Below the pieces are notes generated by a model that ran no database searches, was not told where the DNA came from, and saw only the letters and a program-made list of their open reading frames with translations. The position numbers were made by a program, and so were the translations under genes. This document shows, one piece after another, positions 9,301-17,979 of a stretch of 64,000 nt of DNA. Source of the DNA: Coprinellus micaceus (taxonomy: Eukaryota > Basidiomycota > Agaricomycetes > Agaricales > Psathyrellaceae); assembly GCA_951394405.1 (NCBI GenBank), contig OX596336.1, forward strand, positions 3,844,001 to 3,908,000. Direction: 5' to 3'. Positions within the stretch are counted from its first letter, which is position 1. Every line of letters begins with the position of its first letter.

Positions 9301-12300
9301 AAATAGACCAAAAGTCCAAAGGGCCTCCCGTGCCTGCACAAAGCTTGGGTTCGTATTCGTCGTCGTTTTTGGGAGAGACCAGACGGCCTTCAGCAAATCG
9401 TAGGCCAGCTTCACGTCTTGCTTGTCATCTGGGTTGAGAATGGAGCGGATGTGGTCCTCGCTCACATTCTCTGCTCGTAGATGGGCCTTGATGATGGAGG
9501 GAGTCAGGCGTGTGCCACGAACGATGAAACCACGTTCCCGCAACATAAGGTTCCGAAGTCGCTTGAAGACATGCTTGTAGTCCTTGTCCGCAGTAATATC
9601 GTCATCGCCGACATGAATATCCATGAAGGGTAGGGGTGCGAGCTGATTGTAGATGTCCGATTCAGGAGACAGCTCTTTTTTGAAGGTGAGCTTAGCAAGT
9701 GCTGCTCCACGGCGAGATTCTCCATCGGACGCCATGCTCACAATACGAATATTGGTGTCCACCTGGGAATTGACTCCATCAAGCGTGGTCTGGAGTAGCT
9801 TGGCATGCTTCTCCCCAGTTTCTTGCTTGCAGTCTCCGGATATCAGTACTCCACGAGCAGCATACAGATGGTGGTCATCCGAGAGAATGCCCAAGGCGCC
9901 AATCGTTGCCTAAGATAGGGGCGTGTGAGCATGTTGATCAACCACGTTGGAATTCAACGCCTACCTCTCCTGCTTGATGAACACTTCCATCGTCAATTCT
10001 CTTGAACACCTCCTCAATATCCTTCTCTGCGTTCACCTCTATCGGCACATTGTGCGCGTGCTCTCGACATAGCCCAGCGATCAAGTTCGTCTTCGGGTCC
10101 CATCGAAGCCTCTTTTCTGTGGCAATTTCGTCGAACATCAAGACGGCGTGGTGGTTGCGCTTGTGTGTAGACGTGGACAGTTCCAACGCACCCTCGATAC
10201 CAGTAAACGACATCCGGACGTTCTTGGATACCTCAGCGGTTGTTGGCTGGCGTGGAGACAGGGTGATGGGCGGGATACGTATCTGGTTTCTGAGGGTTGT
10301 GATTGAGGGTAGGCCGAGTGCACGGTGAGCAATACTCGCAATTCTGTTCCCCCCGAGCTTCCACAGAACTAACCCCTTCAGATAATCCTCTTCTTCGAAG
10401 CTTTTTGGCTTATACAACCCTTTCGCAGCCTTCAAGTACTGCCGCAACAGTCCCTTGATTCCCCGACCCTGCTTCAAGCCCAATCGAATGATTCTATCCA
10501 CCCTCTCAACACGCTTGCTGGCGATAGCGGTGAGGAATCGCTTGTGTTCATCAAGGGCGGCCACCTTTCGAGCGAGTTTCCGAGCGTGGTTGAGGTGACG
10601 AAGGCGGTAGTGTTCGGTTTGTCGAGACTTCAAACGAAGGAGCTCATGCAACGCCCCCATCCCATAGTAAGCCCAGTTTGTCCCTTCTTTGACCCCGTTA
10701 CTCATTCTCTCCACAATCCCAGCCAGGATATTATTCCTTGCGAGACTCTGGCAAGCGCGGCACGCCACCCCAACCTCCTCCACATTAATGTTGCATGCTC
10801 GGTGATGAAGTACCATTCGGCCGTTGTCAACTGCGTACTTCCAAGGAAGACTGAGCTTGTCGTGGAGGGCATATGGGTATGCGGCGTGGGGGGATATTCC
10901 AGGAGGTACGTCGAGATGATGCCCGACGCACTGAGCGGAGGAAGACATATTTGCTGACTGGCCTATTGCAGGGGGCTCAGGTGTGGTGTCGATTGGCTCT
11001 GCATGTTCTCCGGCCTGGCCTCCCCTCTCGTCACCATCGGGACTCTCAATTACCCCCACCGATGGCTTGGGTGTCCTTCTCCCAAAGCAACAGCCATCGA
11101 CGTCCGGCTCCTCCTCCATTTCGATGCTCCTGCCTCGGGGCTTGGCTCTGGTGGGACTGCCTTGGGTGGAGACATGCCGTGCGGTGGTCGTATTCTCATG
11201 TTCATTGCTGGGTGTTACCCTCCTGGTTTAGGGTGCATGGTGAGTCGTCAGTACAGGATAGAAGGTACCGCACTTACCATTTATCCAGCCCTTTTACCAG
11301 GCGGCGTGCTCGCTCCTTGAACAGCGACGAATTGAGACCCCGCCGTACAAAGTACTCAGCAAATCGAACGAACCCTTCCACACGCTCGACCTTCATCCCA
11401 GCGACATCTCCTTCATCCAACTCATCCCCCCAAGGACCAAATGCTCTGTGCAGCTCAGAGTTCATCCACTGCTCCCAGATGTCATCGGCAGACAACGAAG
11501 GATCCGAGTCGAAGGCTTCAGGAGACTGGTCAAACATCTTGAGGAAGTCGTTTTCTCCGCCAGGGCCAGGGTTCACAACATGGCGTGAGTGATAACGAAG
11601 AATGTTGAGTGCGGAGGAATAGGTAAGGCCCCCATCGATGTCGAGTTCACGGAGGGGAGGTTTGGTCACAGGTATGGAAGTTGCGGCACTGAGGTGCATT
11701 GGGTCAGGTTCATCCTCGGAAACATCAACACCCTCCCCGATAATGGCCTGGGTTTGGATCAAGGCTGGGGCAGTCGATGTTGTTGCAACATGGGCTGGCT
11801 TCGGCTTTGGCACACCCCAGAACGAGAAAATGCTTTTCATGCCTGCTGTGCTGGCTTTCTTCGCTTTTTTTTGTGCCTTGGCACATGTCTTCGTATCCAT
11901 GTGGTTAAGGTAGAGAACGGCGAGGCCAACTGCACCAAGATCGACGCCCTCGTTGCACTTGGGGCAGATAGTGATGGTCACGGGTAACCCGCGGGTAGCG
12001 GCGCAGCGACCCGTACCCGTACCCGTGGGAACCCTGACCCGCAACCCGGCGGGTTTCCCGCGTCGAACAAGCCCAAGAACACCCAAAACGGGTCAGAAAT
12101 GGTGGAGATATGAGTGAATTGAATAAATCACTCATAACCCGCCGAGTTTTCGTCCGTTTTGGACGTTCTTGAGCTCGTTTTAAACGCCACGGGTATGCGG
12201 ACGTCTACCCGTACCCGTACCCGCGCATACCCGTCCCGCAAACCCGGCGGGTTTCCAATACCCTTGACCATCACTAGGGGCAGATAGCCTTGCCATGTTC

Positions 12301-12436
12301 GTCGTACGAAGGCCCATCGGGACACTGGTGTTGTTATTTAGTATGTACTTGGTCGTAGCAACATGAATCGTCATACCAGCTCGTTGAAGGCTTCAAGCCT
12401 CTTTTGCTTTTCTTCTTCGCTATATTTTGGGGGCAT
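6316..12436 (-). pseudogene. P/THAP9-like transposase, exon 2 disrupted by a MITE
   Basis: Multi-exon gene. Exon 1 (12436-12377) encodes 20 residues starting MPPKYSEEEK. A 52-nt intron with TACTAA branch site follows, then exon 2 from 12324 with a C..C type finger (ICPKCNEG...LNHMDTKTC). Further coding blocks are about 11968-11275, 11119-9938, 9894-about 7848 and about 7780-7150. The last block has cysteine-rich segments (ACFLCEDERD, CEFCEHAT, CGLCLRP, PLQCPRCPP..VHFQEKH). The C-terminus is PHD-like: CICGKPA, KCETVW, then after an intron YHMSC and WTCVACTP, stopping at 6316-6318. The 308-bp MITE plus its 8-bp duplication adds 316 bp to exon 2, not a multiple of three, so the N-terminal finger is cut off from the catalytic part. 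Exact inner exon edges at 11120-11280 and 6810-7150 are uncertain. Confidence 0.75.
11969..12276. mobile_element. 308-bp MITE, hAT-like, ACCCG-rich
   Basis: Bounded by 8-bp duplications ggggcaga (11961-11968, 12277-12284). Terminal inverted repeats are TAGTGATGGTCACGGG and TAGTGATGGTCAAGGG (one mismatch). The interior is dense in ACCCGT/ACGGGT units on both sides of a short AT-richer centre, so it can fold back on itself. It has no coding capacity. The TIR start and 8-bp duplication suggest a hAT relative; the mobilising transposase is not in this window. Confidence 0.85.
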
Positions 12437-12801
12437 AGCTAGGGTTGGTACTGATCCAATTTGAAGTAAGGATTGCACTCAAGCGGGGCCAGCCGCCGCC
12501 GCCTTTGAATCATCAAAGCAAATTGATTGGCCAAATTGAGACAGGGGCTGATGCCTAATCCAGCGATTGGCTGCCGCGCACAGTGTATTCAGGATATGTG
12601 TTTGATGTATGGACTTGGTATGCACACAAGGCTGCATGTACACCTACTGAATGATGAATAGAGGTCATAGTGGTGTGGAAAATGGCTTCAGACTGCCTCT
12701 TTTGGTCAGAAATTAGTAGGGTTCCGACAATTTTTTTCGCCGCCTACGGCTGACCTATCTATCCTGCTTGGGTCGGCCATTATAAGGCCGGCCTACCCTT
12801 G

Positions 12802-14087
12802 ACGATACCTTGGGCCACTTCGGATTTGCGAAGAGTTACAGTGCGCTTAGGGACTCCTTTTACTGGCCCAACATGCGCCGTGATTTAGAAGGCGCATACA
12901 TCCCGGGCTGCATAGAGTGCCAACGCAACAAGGACAGCACCTCGAAACCCACAGGTCCCCTCCATCCTCTCCCAGTACCCGATGCTCGATTTGACTCCGT
13001 TGCCCTGGATTTCGTTGGACCGTTACCCGAGGAGAATGGGAAGGATATGATCCTCACCATGACCGATCAATTAGGCGCCGATGTTCGCATTGCCCCTATC
13101 CACTCCTCCTTCACCGCTGCGCAGGTAGCCGTGGTTCTTTTCGACGAATGGTACTGCGAGAATGGTCTAATGCTGCACCTCATCTCCGATCGGGACACCA
13201 AGTTCATGTCAGAACTCTGGCAAGCACTACACCAACTCACCGGAGTCAAACTGAAGATGTCTACGAGTTTTCACCCAGAAACAGATGGAATTAGCGAACG
13301 GACCAACAAGACGGTCAATCAGGCAGTAAGGTACTTCGTTGATGTCAACCAGAAGGGTTGGCTATCGAAATTACCTCGCATTCGCTTCGCTATTATGAAT
13401 ACGGTCAATGCTTCGACCGGCTTCTCTGGGTTCCAACTCAAAACCGGCCGCTCCCCCCGAATTATCCCTCCCCTCGCTCCCCTGTCCCTGGACGCCAACC
13501 CAAACGAGGTTTATGCATACGATATCATTAAGCGCATAGAACTCGACGTCCAGGAGGCCCAGGACCACCTTTTGGCTGCGAAGATACGCCAGGCTTACCA
13601 TGCAAATCAACATCGTGGACCCGAGATTGTGTATAAGGTGGGAGACCAAGTCATGCTCTCAACAGAGAATCGGAGGCGTACATACAAGAGGGCTGGTTCT
13701 AAACGAGTTGCCAAATTCATGCCCAGACATGATGGCCCCTACAAGGTTATCAACGCGTTCCCGGAGAAGTCGGAATATACCTTACAACTTCCCAACGATC
13801 CCCAGACCTTCCCCGGATTTCACGCCAGCCTGCTAAAACCCTTCATCCCCAACGATCCCACTCTCTTCCCCGGACGTGAGACGACCGCTCCTGAGCCGGT
13901 AATCGTTGATGGGTATGAAGAACGGCGCATTGATCGCATCGTAGACGCCCGTAGGCGCGGAAGGGGAGCTCAATACAAGGTTAGATGGGTTGGATTTGGG
14001 AAGGAACATGATGAGTGGCTGCCAGGGAGGCTCCTGGCAGACGCAGAAGCGCTGGATGCATGGGAGGCAGAGAATGGGGTGCTCTAA
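12802..14087 (+). CDS. gag-pol, 3' portion (integrase, chromodomain)
   Basis: C-terminal part of the Ty3/Gypsy polyprotein, in the same frame as the 5' part once the DNA transposon and one 8-bp duplication are taken out. It holds the end of the HHCC finger (second His in LGHFGFAKS, then CIEC). The DDE core follows: LDFVGPL, ISDRDTKF, HPETDGISERTNK. The last ~60 residues form a chromodomain (IVDARRRGRGAQYKVRWVGF...EWLPGRLL), which targets chromovirus integration to marked chromatin. There is no start codon of its own; it is read only as part of the polyprotein. Confidence 0.9.
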
Positions 14088-14114
14088 AATTTCGTGCATA
14101 CCACCGAGAGTTTT

Positions 14115-14129
14115 GAGGGCGGGGAGGGG
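14115..14129 (+). other. polypurine tract of the Ty3/Gypsy element
   Basis: GAGGGCGGGGAGGGG directly abuts the 3' LTR and would prime plus-strand synthesis. The same motif (GGGGTGGGGAGGGG) abuts the 3' LTR of the nested gag-only element. Confidence 0.8.
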
Positions 14130-14290
14130 TGTAAGGATGGCCTAGGCCACCTTACGACTGGACGCGCGCCTAATGGACGCGCGACCATCAGCACGTGGTT
14201 ATGTAGATTCCTTATATTCAATTTCCCCCCACCTTCGTTGCCCTATCGCTTACCGTACGCAACGAAGGTGAGTATTCTATTTACATCTCG

Positions 14291-14521
14291 TGTAAGGCTG
14301 CCGTGTATGCAGCCTTCGCTAGGTCGGTCCGAAGACGTTGATAGGACCAGCGTATATTCGTCGAGAACTGAGACGAGGTACAACGGGGGGATGAGAACGT
14401 AAGGTAGAAAAGATGAGGCGTCGAGCAGGGAAGAGAATGATCGCTCGAGGCCGATAGTAAATATGTGTAAATACGAGTGATAAGATAAGGGCGCGGCGTC
14501 GTAAGCATGGCCATGCTTACA
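14291..14521 (-). repeat. LTR of the gag-only element (its 3' LTR)
   Basis: 231 bp. Contains a perfect 20-nt palindrome at 14501-14520 (GTAAGCATGG and its complement) and a hairpin AAGGCTGC/GCAGCCTT near the other end. Begins and ends TGTAAG/CTTACA. Confidence 0.93.
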
Positions 14522-14671
14522 CCCCTCCCCACCCCGAAAAACAGATGGCATCCCCAACAGCCAAGCCGGCAGACGCATAAGAATCGAGTGGAACTGAGTC
14601 GATGTGTACAGACAACACCACGGAGAGAACATGATACCAACAGAACGTTTAAAAAATTAAAACACACTAAT

Positions 14672-15589
14672 TCAATCTGAATCATCCGAACAGTCCTCCT
14701 CCTCCTCCTCGGACGTGTCGACGTCAGGATAGAAGACGGCAGCGGCCAGTCCCGAGGTGATGGCGGCAGTTGGGCTTGGGGCAACATAGTCCCGTCCAGG
14801 TCGAGCACCGATAGTGGGGTTTCCGGGGCAGGCAAGACGGGTGTGTGGGGTCCAGTCCCCATCTCCAGGCTTCCGGCGGCAGTTCCAGCAGGCACCCTGA
14901 GCAGAGAGTTGAGCCTTCTCCTCATCTGTGAGACGGGGTGGACCTGCAGGGGCAGCCTGCGAGACGGTAAGACCAGTGCGGGGAGTGATGGTTGATGACG
15001 TAGCCGTAATGGATGAACGGGATGGGCGACTGGAGAGATCGGCGACGAGACTGTCCCATTGGGCAGCCATCAGGGAAATGAGCTGATCGGGGGTCTGGGA
15101 GGTGGACTCGATGCTGAACGACTGGAGAGCACGCATGCGGAGGTACAGTTGGGGGTGGGAGTGGAAGAAGAGGTGTTGCTTGAGGGTGCTGGTGGAGATG
15201 GTTCCCGAGGGGAGAGCACCGGCGAACTGAACAAGCTCAGCAGCAAAGGTACGGAAGTCACGCTTACCCTGCGTGCACCAATAGAACCTCTCCATTGCAT
15301 CCGTCTTCCAATCCACTGGCAAGAAGCGATCCTTAAGCTTCTGAACAAATGCATCCCACGTCAATAACTCCAAAAACTCCTTCCGCCCTTGAGACCACCA
15401 TTCCGCCATCAAAGGGTCCTGCAACGCCGAACCGGTGAGACGAATCCGGGTCTTGACTGAGAGCTTAGTGTCCTTGTGGGTGTCTTCGAAGTTATCGAAG
15501 CTGTCTTCATTTTGGCCGAGCCAAATCCTGAGGACGTTGGGTGAGTCCGCCGGTATCCCGGTGAACGCGCTGATGATCTTGTTGGCCAT
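14672..15589 (-). CDS. Gag protein of the gag-only element
   Basis: About 305 residues from the first in-frame ATG (MANKIISAFTG). The open frame extends about 100 codons upstream with no ATG, so a non-ATG or longer start is possible. The capsid-like region (NVLRIWLGQNEDSF, AELVQFAGALPSG, LYLRMRAL) keeps the same layout as the chromovirus Gag but is strongly diverged. A knuckle-like CWNCRRKPGDGDWTPHTRLACP lies near the end, and the C-terminus is acidic. The frame is intact, which suggests selection or very recent spread. Its job would be to package the element's own RNA. Confidence 0.85.
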   Translation of the reverse strand: MANKIISAFTGIPADSPNVLRIWLGQNEDSFDNFEDTHKDTKLSVKTRIRLTGSALQDPLMAEWWSQGRKEFLELLTWDAFVQKLKDRFLPVDWKTDAMERFYWCTQGKRDFRTFAAELVQFAGALPSGTISTSTLKQHLFFHSHPQLYLRMRALQSFSIESTSQTPDQLISLMAAQWDSLVADLSSRPSRSSITATSSTITPRTGLTVSQAAPAGPPRLTDEEKAQLSAQGACWNCRRKPGDGDWTPHTRLACPGNPTIGARPGRDYVAPSPTAAITSGLAAAVFYPDVDTSEEEEEDCSDDSD

Positions 15590-15893
15590 GTTTGGTACCG
15601 AGGGCGATGAGGGCACGATGGGCGGTGTCCGGTTGATGGGACGGGGAATCGGGCGGCGATGAGGTAATCTGAAAACTTCGGCGTCGAAGGGCTCCAAGTC
15701 TGAGTCGTCCGAGTCCGAGTGGTAGGGTGGGCGGCGTGGGCGTCGGATGGCACCGATGTCGTGGTCGATAGGGATGAGGGGAATCGAGTTCTCAGCAGCG
15801 GCGGCCCGAGTAACACGAGGTGGCGGCGGCGGAGGTAGGGTGGCCAGAGTGAGAGAGTGTGACGAAAAGGAAGGTTGATATCAAAAAAAAAAG

Positions 15894-16124
15894 TGTAAGG
15901 CTGCCGTGTATGCAGCCTTCGCTAGGTCGGTCCGAAGACGTTGATAGGACCAGCGTATATTCGTCGAGAACTGAGACGAGGTACAACGGGGGGATGAGAA
16001 CGTAAGGTAGAAAAGATGAGGCGTCGAGCAGGGAAGAGAATGATCGCTCGAGGCCGATAGTAAATATGTGTAAATACGAGTGATAAGATAAGGGCGCGGC
16101 GTCGTAAGCATGGCCATGCTTACA
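15894..16124 (-). repeat. LTR of the gag-only element (its 5' LTR)
   Basis: 231 bp, same as 14291-14521 by eye. Directly downstream on the minus strand is C, ten T, then GATATC in place of a TGG-type primer site. Confidence 0.93.
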
Positions 16125-16218
16125 TCTCGATGTATCTACGATCGCTTACCGTACGCAACGAAGAACAAGGCATTGTCTAGTCACTTATCGGGTGAGGCCT
16201 CGCCGGCCTTTCAGGCGT

Positions 16219-16640
16219 CCCGCAATGCATGAAGACGAAAGCAGGTTGCGAGGCAGTGGGGGTGCCTGGCGACTTGAACAAGGATGATGAGTTTCAACCC
16301 AGATGCCAAACTGCTTTGAGCATAGATTGTAGTAGACCTTGATGCTTCTCCCGTCCACCTGCAAACCGATCGTATGGACGCCTTCCCGTTACTCGGGTTT
16401 GGAGTAGAACATAGTTTGAAGGGGATTTGCTCATCCCACCCCTGCACACAGACATTTGAATGCGATTGACATAGCCCCTGGTATTGCCTTGGACGTGATG
16501 GAATATGTCAAGGAAGAGGGCGAGAACTCGTAGCAAATGTCGAACGGAGATTAAGCTCGAGCACAGCACTCTTCCCCTTGATCGCAAATCTCTTCAGAAC
16601 AGTGAAGCGCGGCCAGCCTCTAGAATAAACGCCGTAGTCT
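16219..16640 (+). pseudogene. decayed duplicate of the REX1 5' region
   Basis: Aligns by eye to 17540-18000, the leader and start of REX1. The clearest match is the block around GCAAATGTCGAAC (here near 16533; in REX1 near 17910), followed at equal distance by GAAGCGC. The REX1 start codon ATG is GTG here. With 2046-2278 on the other side of the retrotransposon it forms the left copy of a duplicated promoter segment. No coding exon of the exonuclease follows. Confidence 0.6.
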
Positions 16641-16761
16641 GTATCTACGTTCCAGCGGCTCAAGGGATCACACCTTCATTTCTAGGGGTGAGCCCGCCTT
16701 GGGAAGTATAAGTAAAGGGGTGCTACATAAGATATCTAAAAAGCCCGTCCACTAGATTTCA

Positions 16762-17397
16762 TTATTTGATTCCTAAGCAGGATTCACATCTCTCTCGGAC
16801 AGCAGGCCTCGACTTTCGCCCTCGCCCATACCGTTTGTTCAAAGGTCCTAATTTGAAGGAACGGTCCTGCTCCCACAGTCCGCCGATGCCATTGTCTCCG
16901 TCGCGTCGATCAACCAGCCTGAATTCGAGGCTTCGACTGAGGTGGTTGCGAATCGACCCCTTTACATGGACCATTGCCGCATCATTAAGTGCTGGCACGG
17001 CGGTGCATGGGCGTGCTCACCTTCCAATTGGTGGTGGTGCGATAGTATCCAAAGCGATCTTGGATGGACTTGCATAGATCCTGGAAGCTCAAGCGCTTGT
17101 CAGGACTTTCGTTCAAGGCTTGTTTGATGAGTGTTGAGTAAGGGTGAGGTGGGCGTCTTTCAAGGGCAGGGGAGAGAGATTTGCTCCGTTCCGGAGAGGG
17201 ATCACGGGACCCCAGGGCTGAGAGAGAACGCACGGAATGAGGGTTGGGGCTCAATGGTTTGATAAAAAAGACTTACTATAGAGTGGTGGCTCTCCTAGGG
17301 TACCACTCTGCTGGTTGACGGTCTCTGCATTGCTTTTATTCTGCACAATATCGATGCGGACATCGTGGCCATGTGTCACGCTGGTATGTGAGGGCAT
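16762..17397 (-). CDS. small forkhead-domain protein
   Basis: 171 residues in three exons: 17397-17277, 17217-17021, 16959-16762. All splice sites are GT-AG and the frame closes exactly. Exons 2 and 3 encode a forkhead DNA-binding domain: RPPHPYSTLIKQALNESPDKRL, then SIQDRFGYYRTTTNWK joined to GSIRNHLSRSLEFRLVD and GGLWEQD. Forkhead proteins are nuclear transcription regulators. The domain fills most of the protein and there is little room for an activation region. Exon 1 (MPSHTSVT...HDVRID...TVNQQSGTLGEPPLY) is not part of any forkhead fold; it resembles exon 1 of the NACHT gene (HDFHIDTINQYSGTLGKLPL) and ends in the same phase 1. Divergent from REX1 over a 582-bp shared spacer. Confidence 0.75.
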
Positions 17398-17979
17398 GAG
17401 GAGAGGAAGGTGGGAGGGGTAGAAATTAAACTTGGGGGTGTCTCGTTATATACGTGCACCCCTGCGCACAGACCCACGACACGCGGGATGCACATGCCAG
17501 GGCAGTGCTGGCTTGGATCGTGTGGGCGCTTAATGTGCCGATTTGCCTGATCCATCCCGCCACAGCGGGTTTCAAGGCGGCAGGGGAGTACAGCCACGTT
17601 GATAAGGACGCCAGGTCGTCGTTGGAGGTGTTGAATAGCTTTGAATATATATTATAGAGGCCCTTGACCTTTTTGTCGCTCTACTCGCAGCCTTCCTTGA
17701 AGTATGTCGCTATGCACAGTGCCGTGTGAGAATCCGTTACGGGAGACCTGTCCATGTGAGTGGCCAGCATGAAAGGCTTCGCTACGCGAACTCTTTGGGA
17801 GAGAATTGGATACGGTTTGGGTGTTCCTTGAATTTTCTAACTCTGACACGGTGGTCAGAGGCAAGGAAGAGAGGGGTGGGAAGGTCTTCCAAAAGGAGAG
17901 GAAAATGCCAAGCAAATGTCGAACAGAAATTGATTTCGAGCTCAACATTCCCGACTTCGACCACCACTTCGTCGCGACG
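17398..17979. promoter_or_regulatory. bidirectional promoter, forkhead / REX1
   Basis: Head-to-head spacer. A TATA box reading toward forkhead is at 17446-17452, about 50 bp from its ATG. The segment is the right copy of the duplication whose left copy lies at 2046-2278 plus 16219-16640. Confidence 0.6.

Larger units (their letters stand above)
6200..12801 (-). mobile_element. 6.6-kb DNA transposon, P-element/THAP9-like
   Basis: Bounded by the 8-bp duplication acgatacc (6192-6199 and 12802-12809) and 14-bp terminal inverted repeats CAAGGGTAGGCCGG. It carries one long intron-containing transposase gene on the minus strand. Both hAT and P superfamilies make 8-bp duplications. Motif order in the transposase fits the P/THAP9 group better: an early MFDEI..K..L.WD, a later DYKHVFKRLRN, and TDRLEEMFGNLR near the end of the catalytic core. 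Similar multi-exon proteins are common in Agaricomycetes, by recollection, usually annotated as hypothetical. It interrupts gag-pol between the two histidines of the integrase zinc finger. Confidence 0.85.
14291..16124 (-). mobile_element. gag-only LTR retrotransposon (TR-GAG type)
   Basis: 1,834 bp, flanked by the 5-bp duplication tctcg (14286-14290, 16125-16129). Two 231-bp LTRs (14291-14521, 15894-16124) look identical. Between them is only a gag gene on the minus strand; there is no protease, RT, RNase H or integrase. A polypurine tract (14522-14535) abuts the 3' LTR, so replication signals are kept. It must borrow enzymes. Its LTR start, polypurine tract and post-LTR T run all match the chromovirus it sits in, which points to that family as helper. 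Confidence 0.92.
2279..16213 (+). mobile_element. Ty3/Gypsy chromovirus with nested insertions
   Basis: LTR retrotransposon bounded by the 5-bp duplication ggcgt (2274-2278 and 16214-16218). LTRs are 245 bp, start TGTAAGG and end CCTTTCA. By eye the 5' LTR equals the 3' LTR once the inserted element is removed, so the insertion looks young. Domain order is gag, protease, RT, RNase H, integrase, chromodomain, which is the chromovirus order. Without its two insertions (6200-12801 plus one 8-bp duplication; 14291-16124 plus one 5-bp duplication) the element is about 5.5 kb, a normal size. It landed in the promoter side of the NACHT gene. Confidence 0.95.
14130..16213 (+). repeat. 3' LTR of the Ty3/Gypsy element, split
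   Basis: Left piece 14130-14290 and right piece 16125-16213. Removing the nested element and one tctcg copy gives 245 bp, matching the 5' LTR with no difference seen by eye. Confidence 0.93.

Noticed and set aside
11998..12260. ACCCG-rich stretch as an interstitial telomere
   Set aside because: It is bounded by TIRs and an 8-bp duplication, and the unit is not the usual TTAGGG.
6200..12801. hAT or KDZ superfamily for the 6.6-kb transposon
   Set aside because: The 8-bp duplication fits hAT, but the transposase motifs fit P/THAP9 better and no hAT C-terminal dimerisation motif is seen. KDZ-specific motifs were not recognised.
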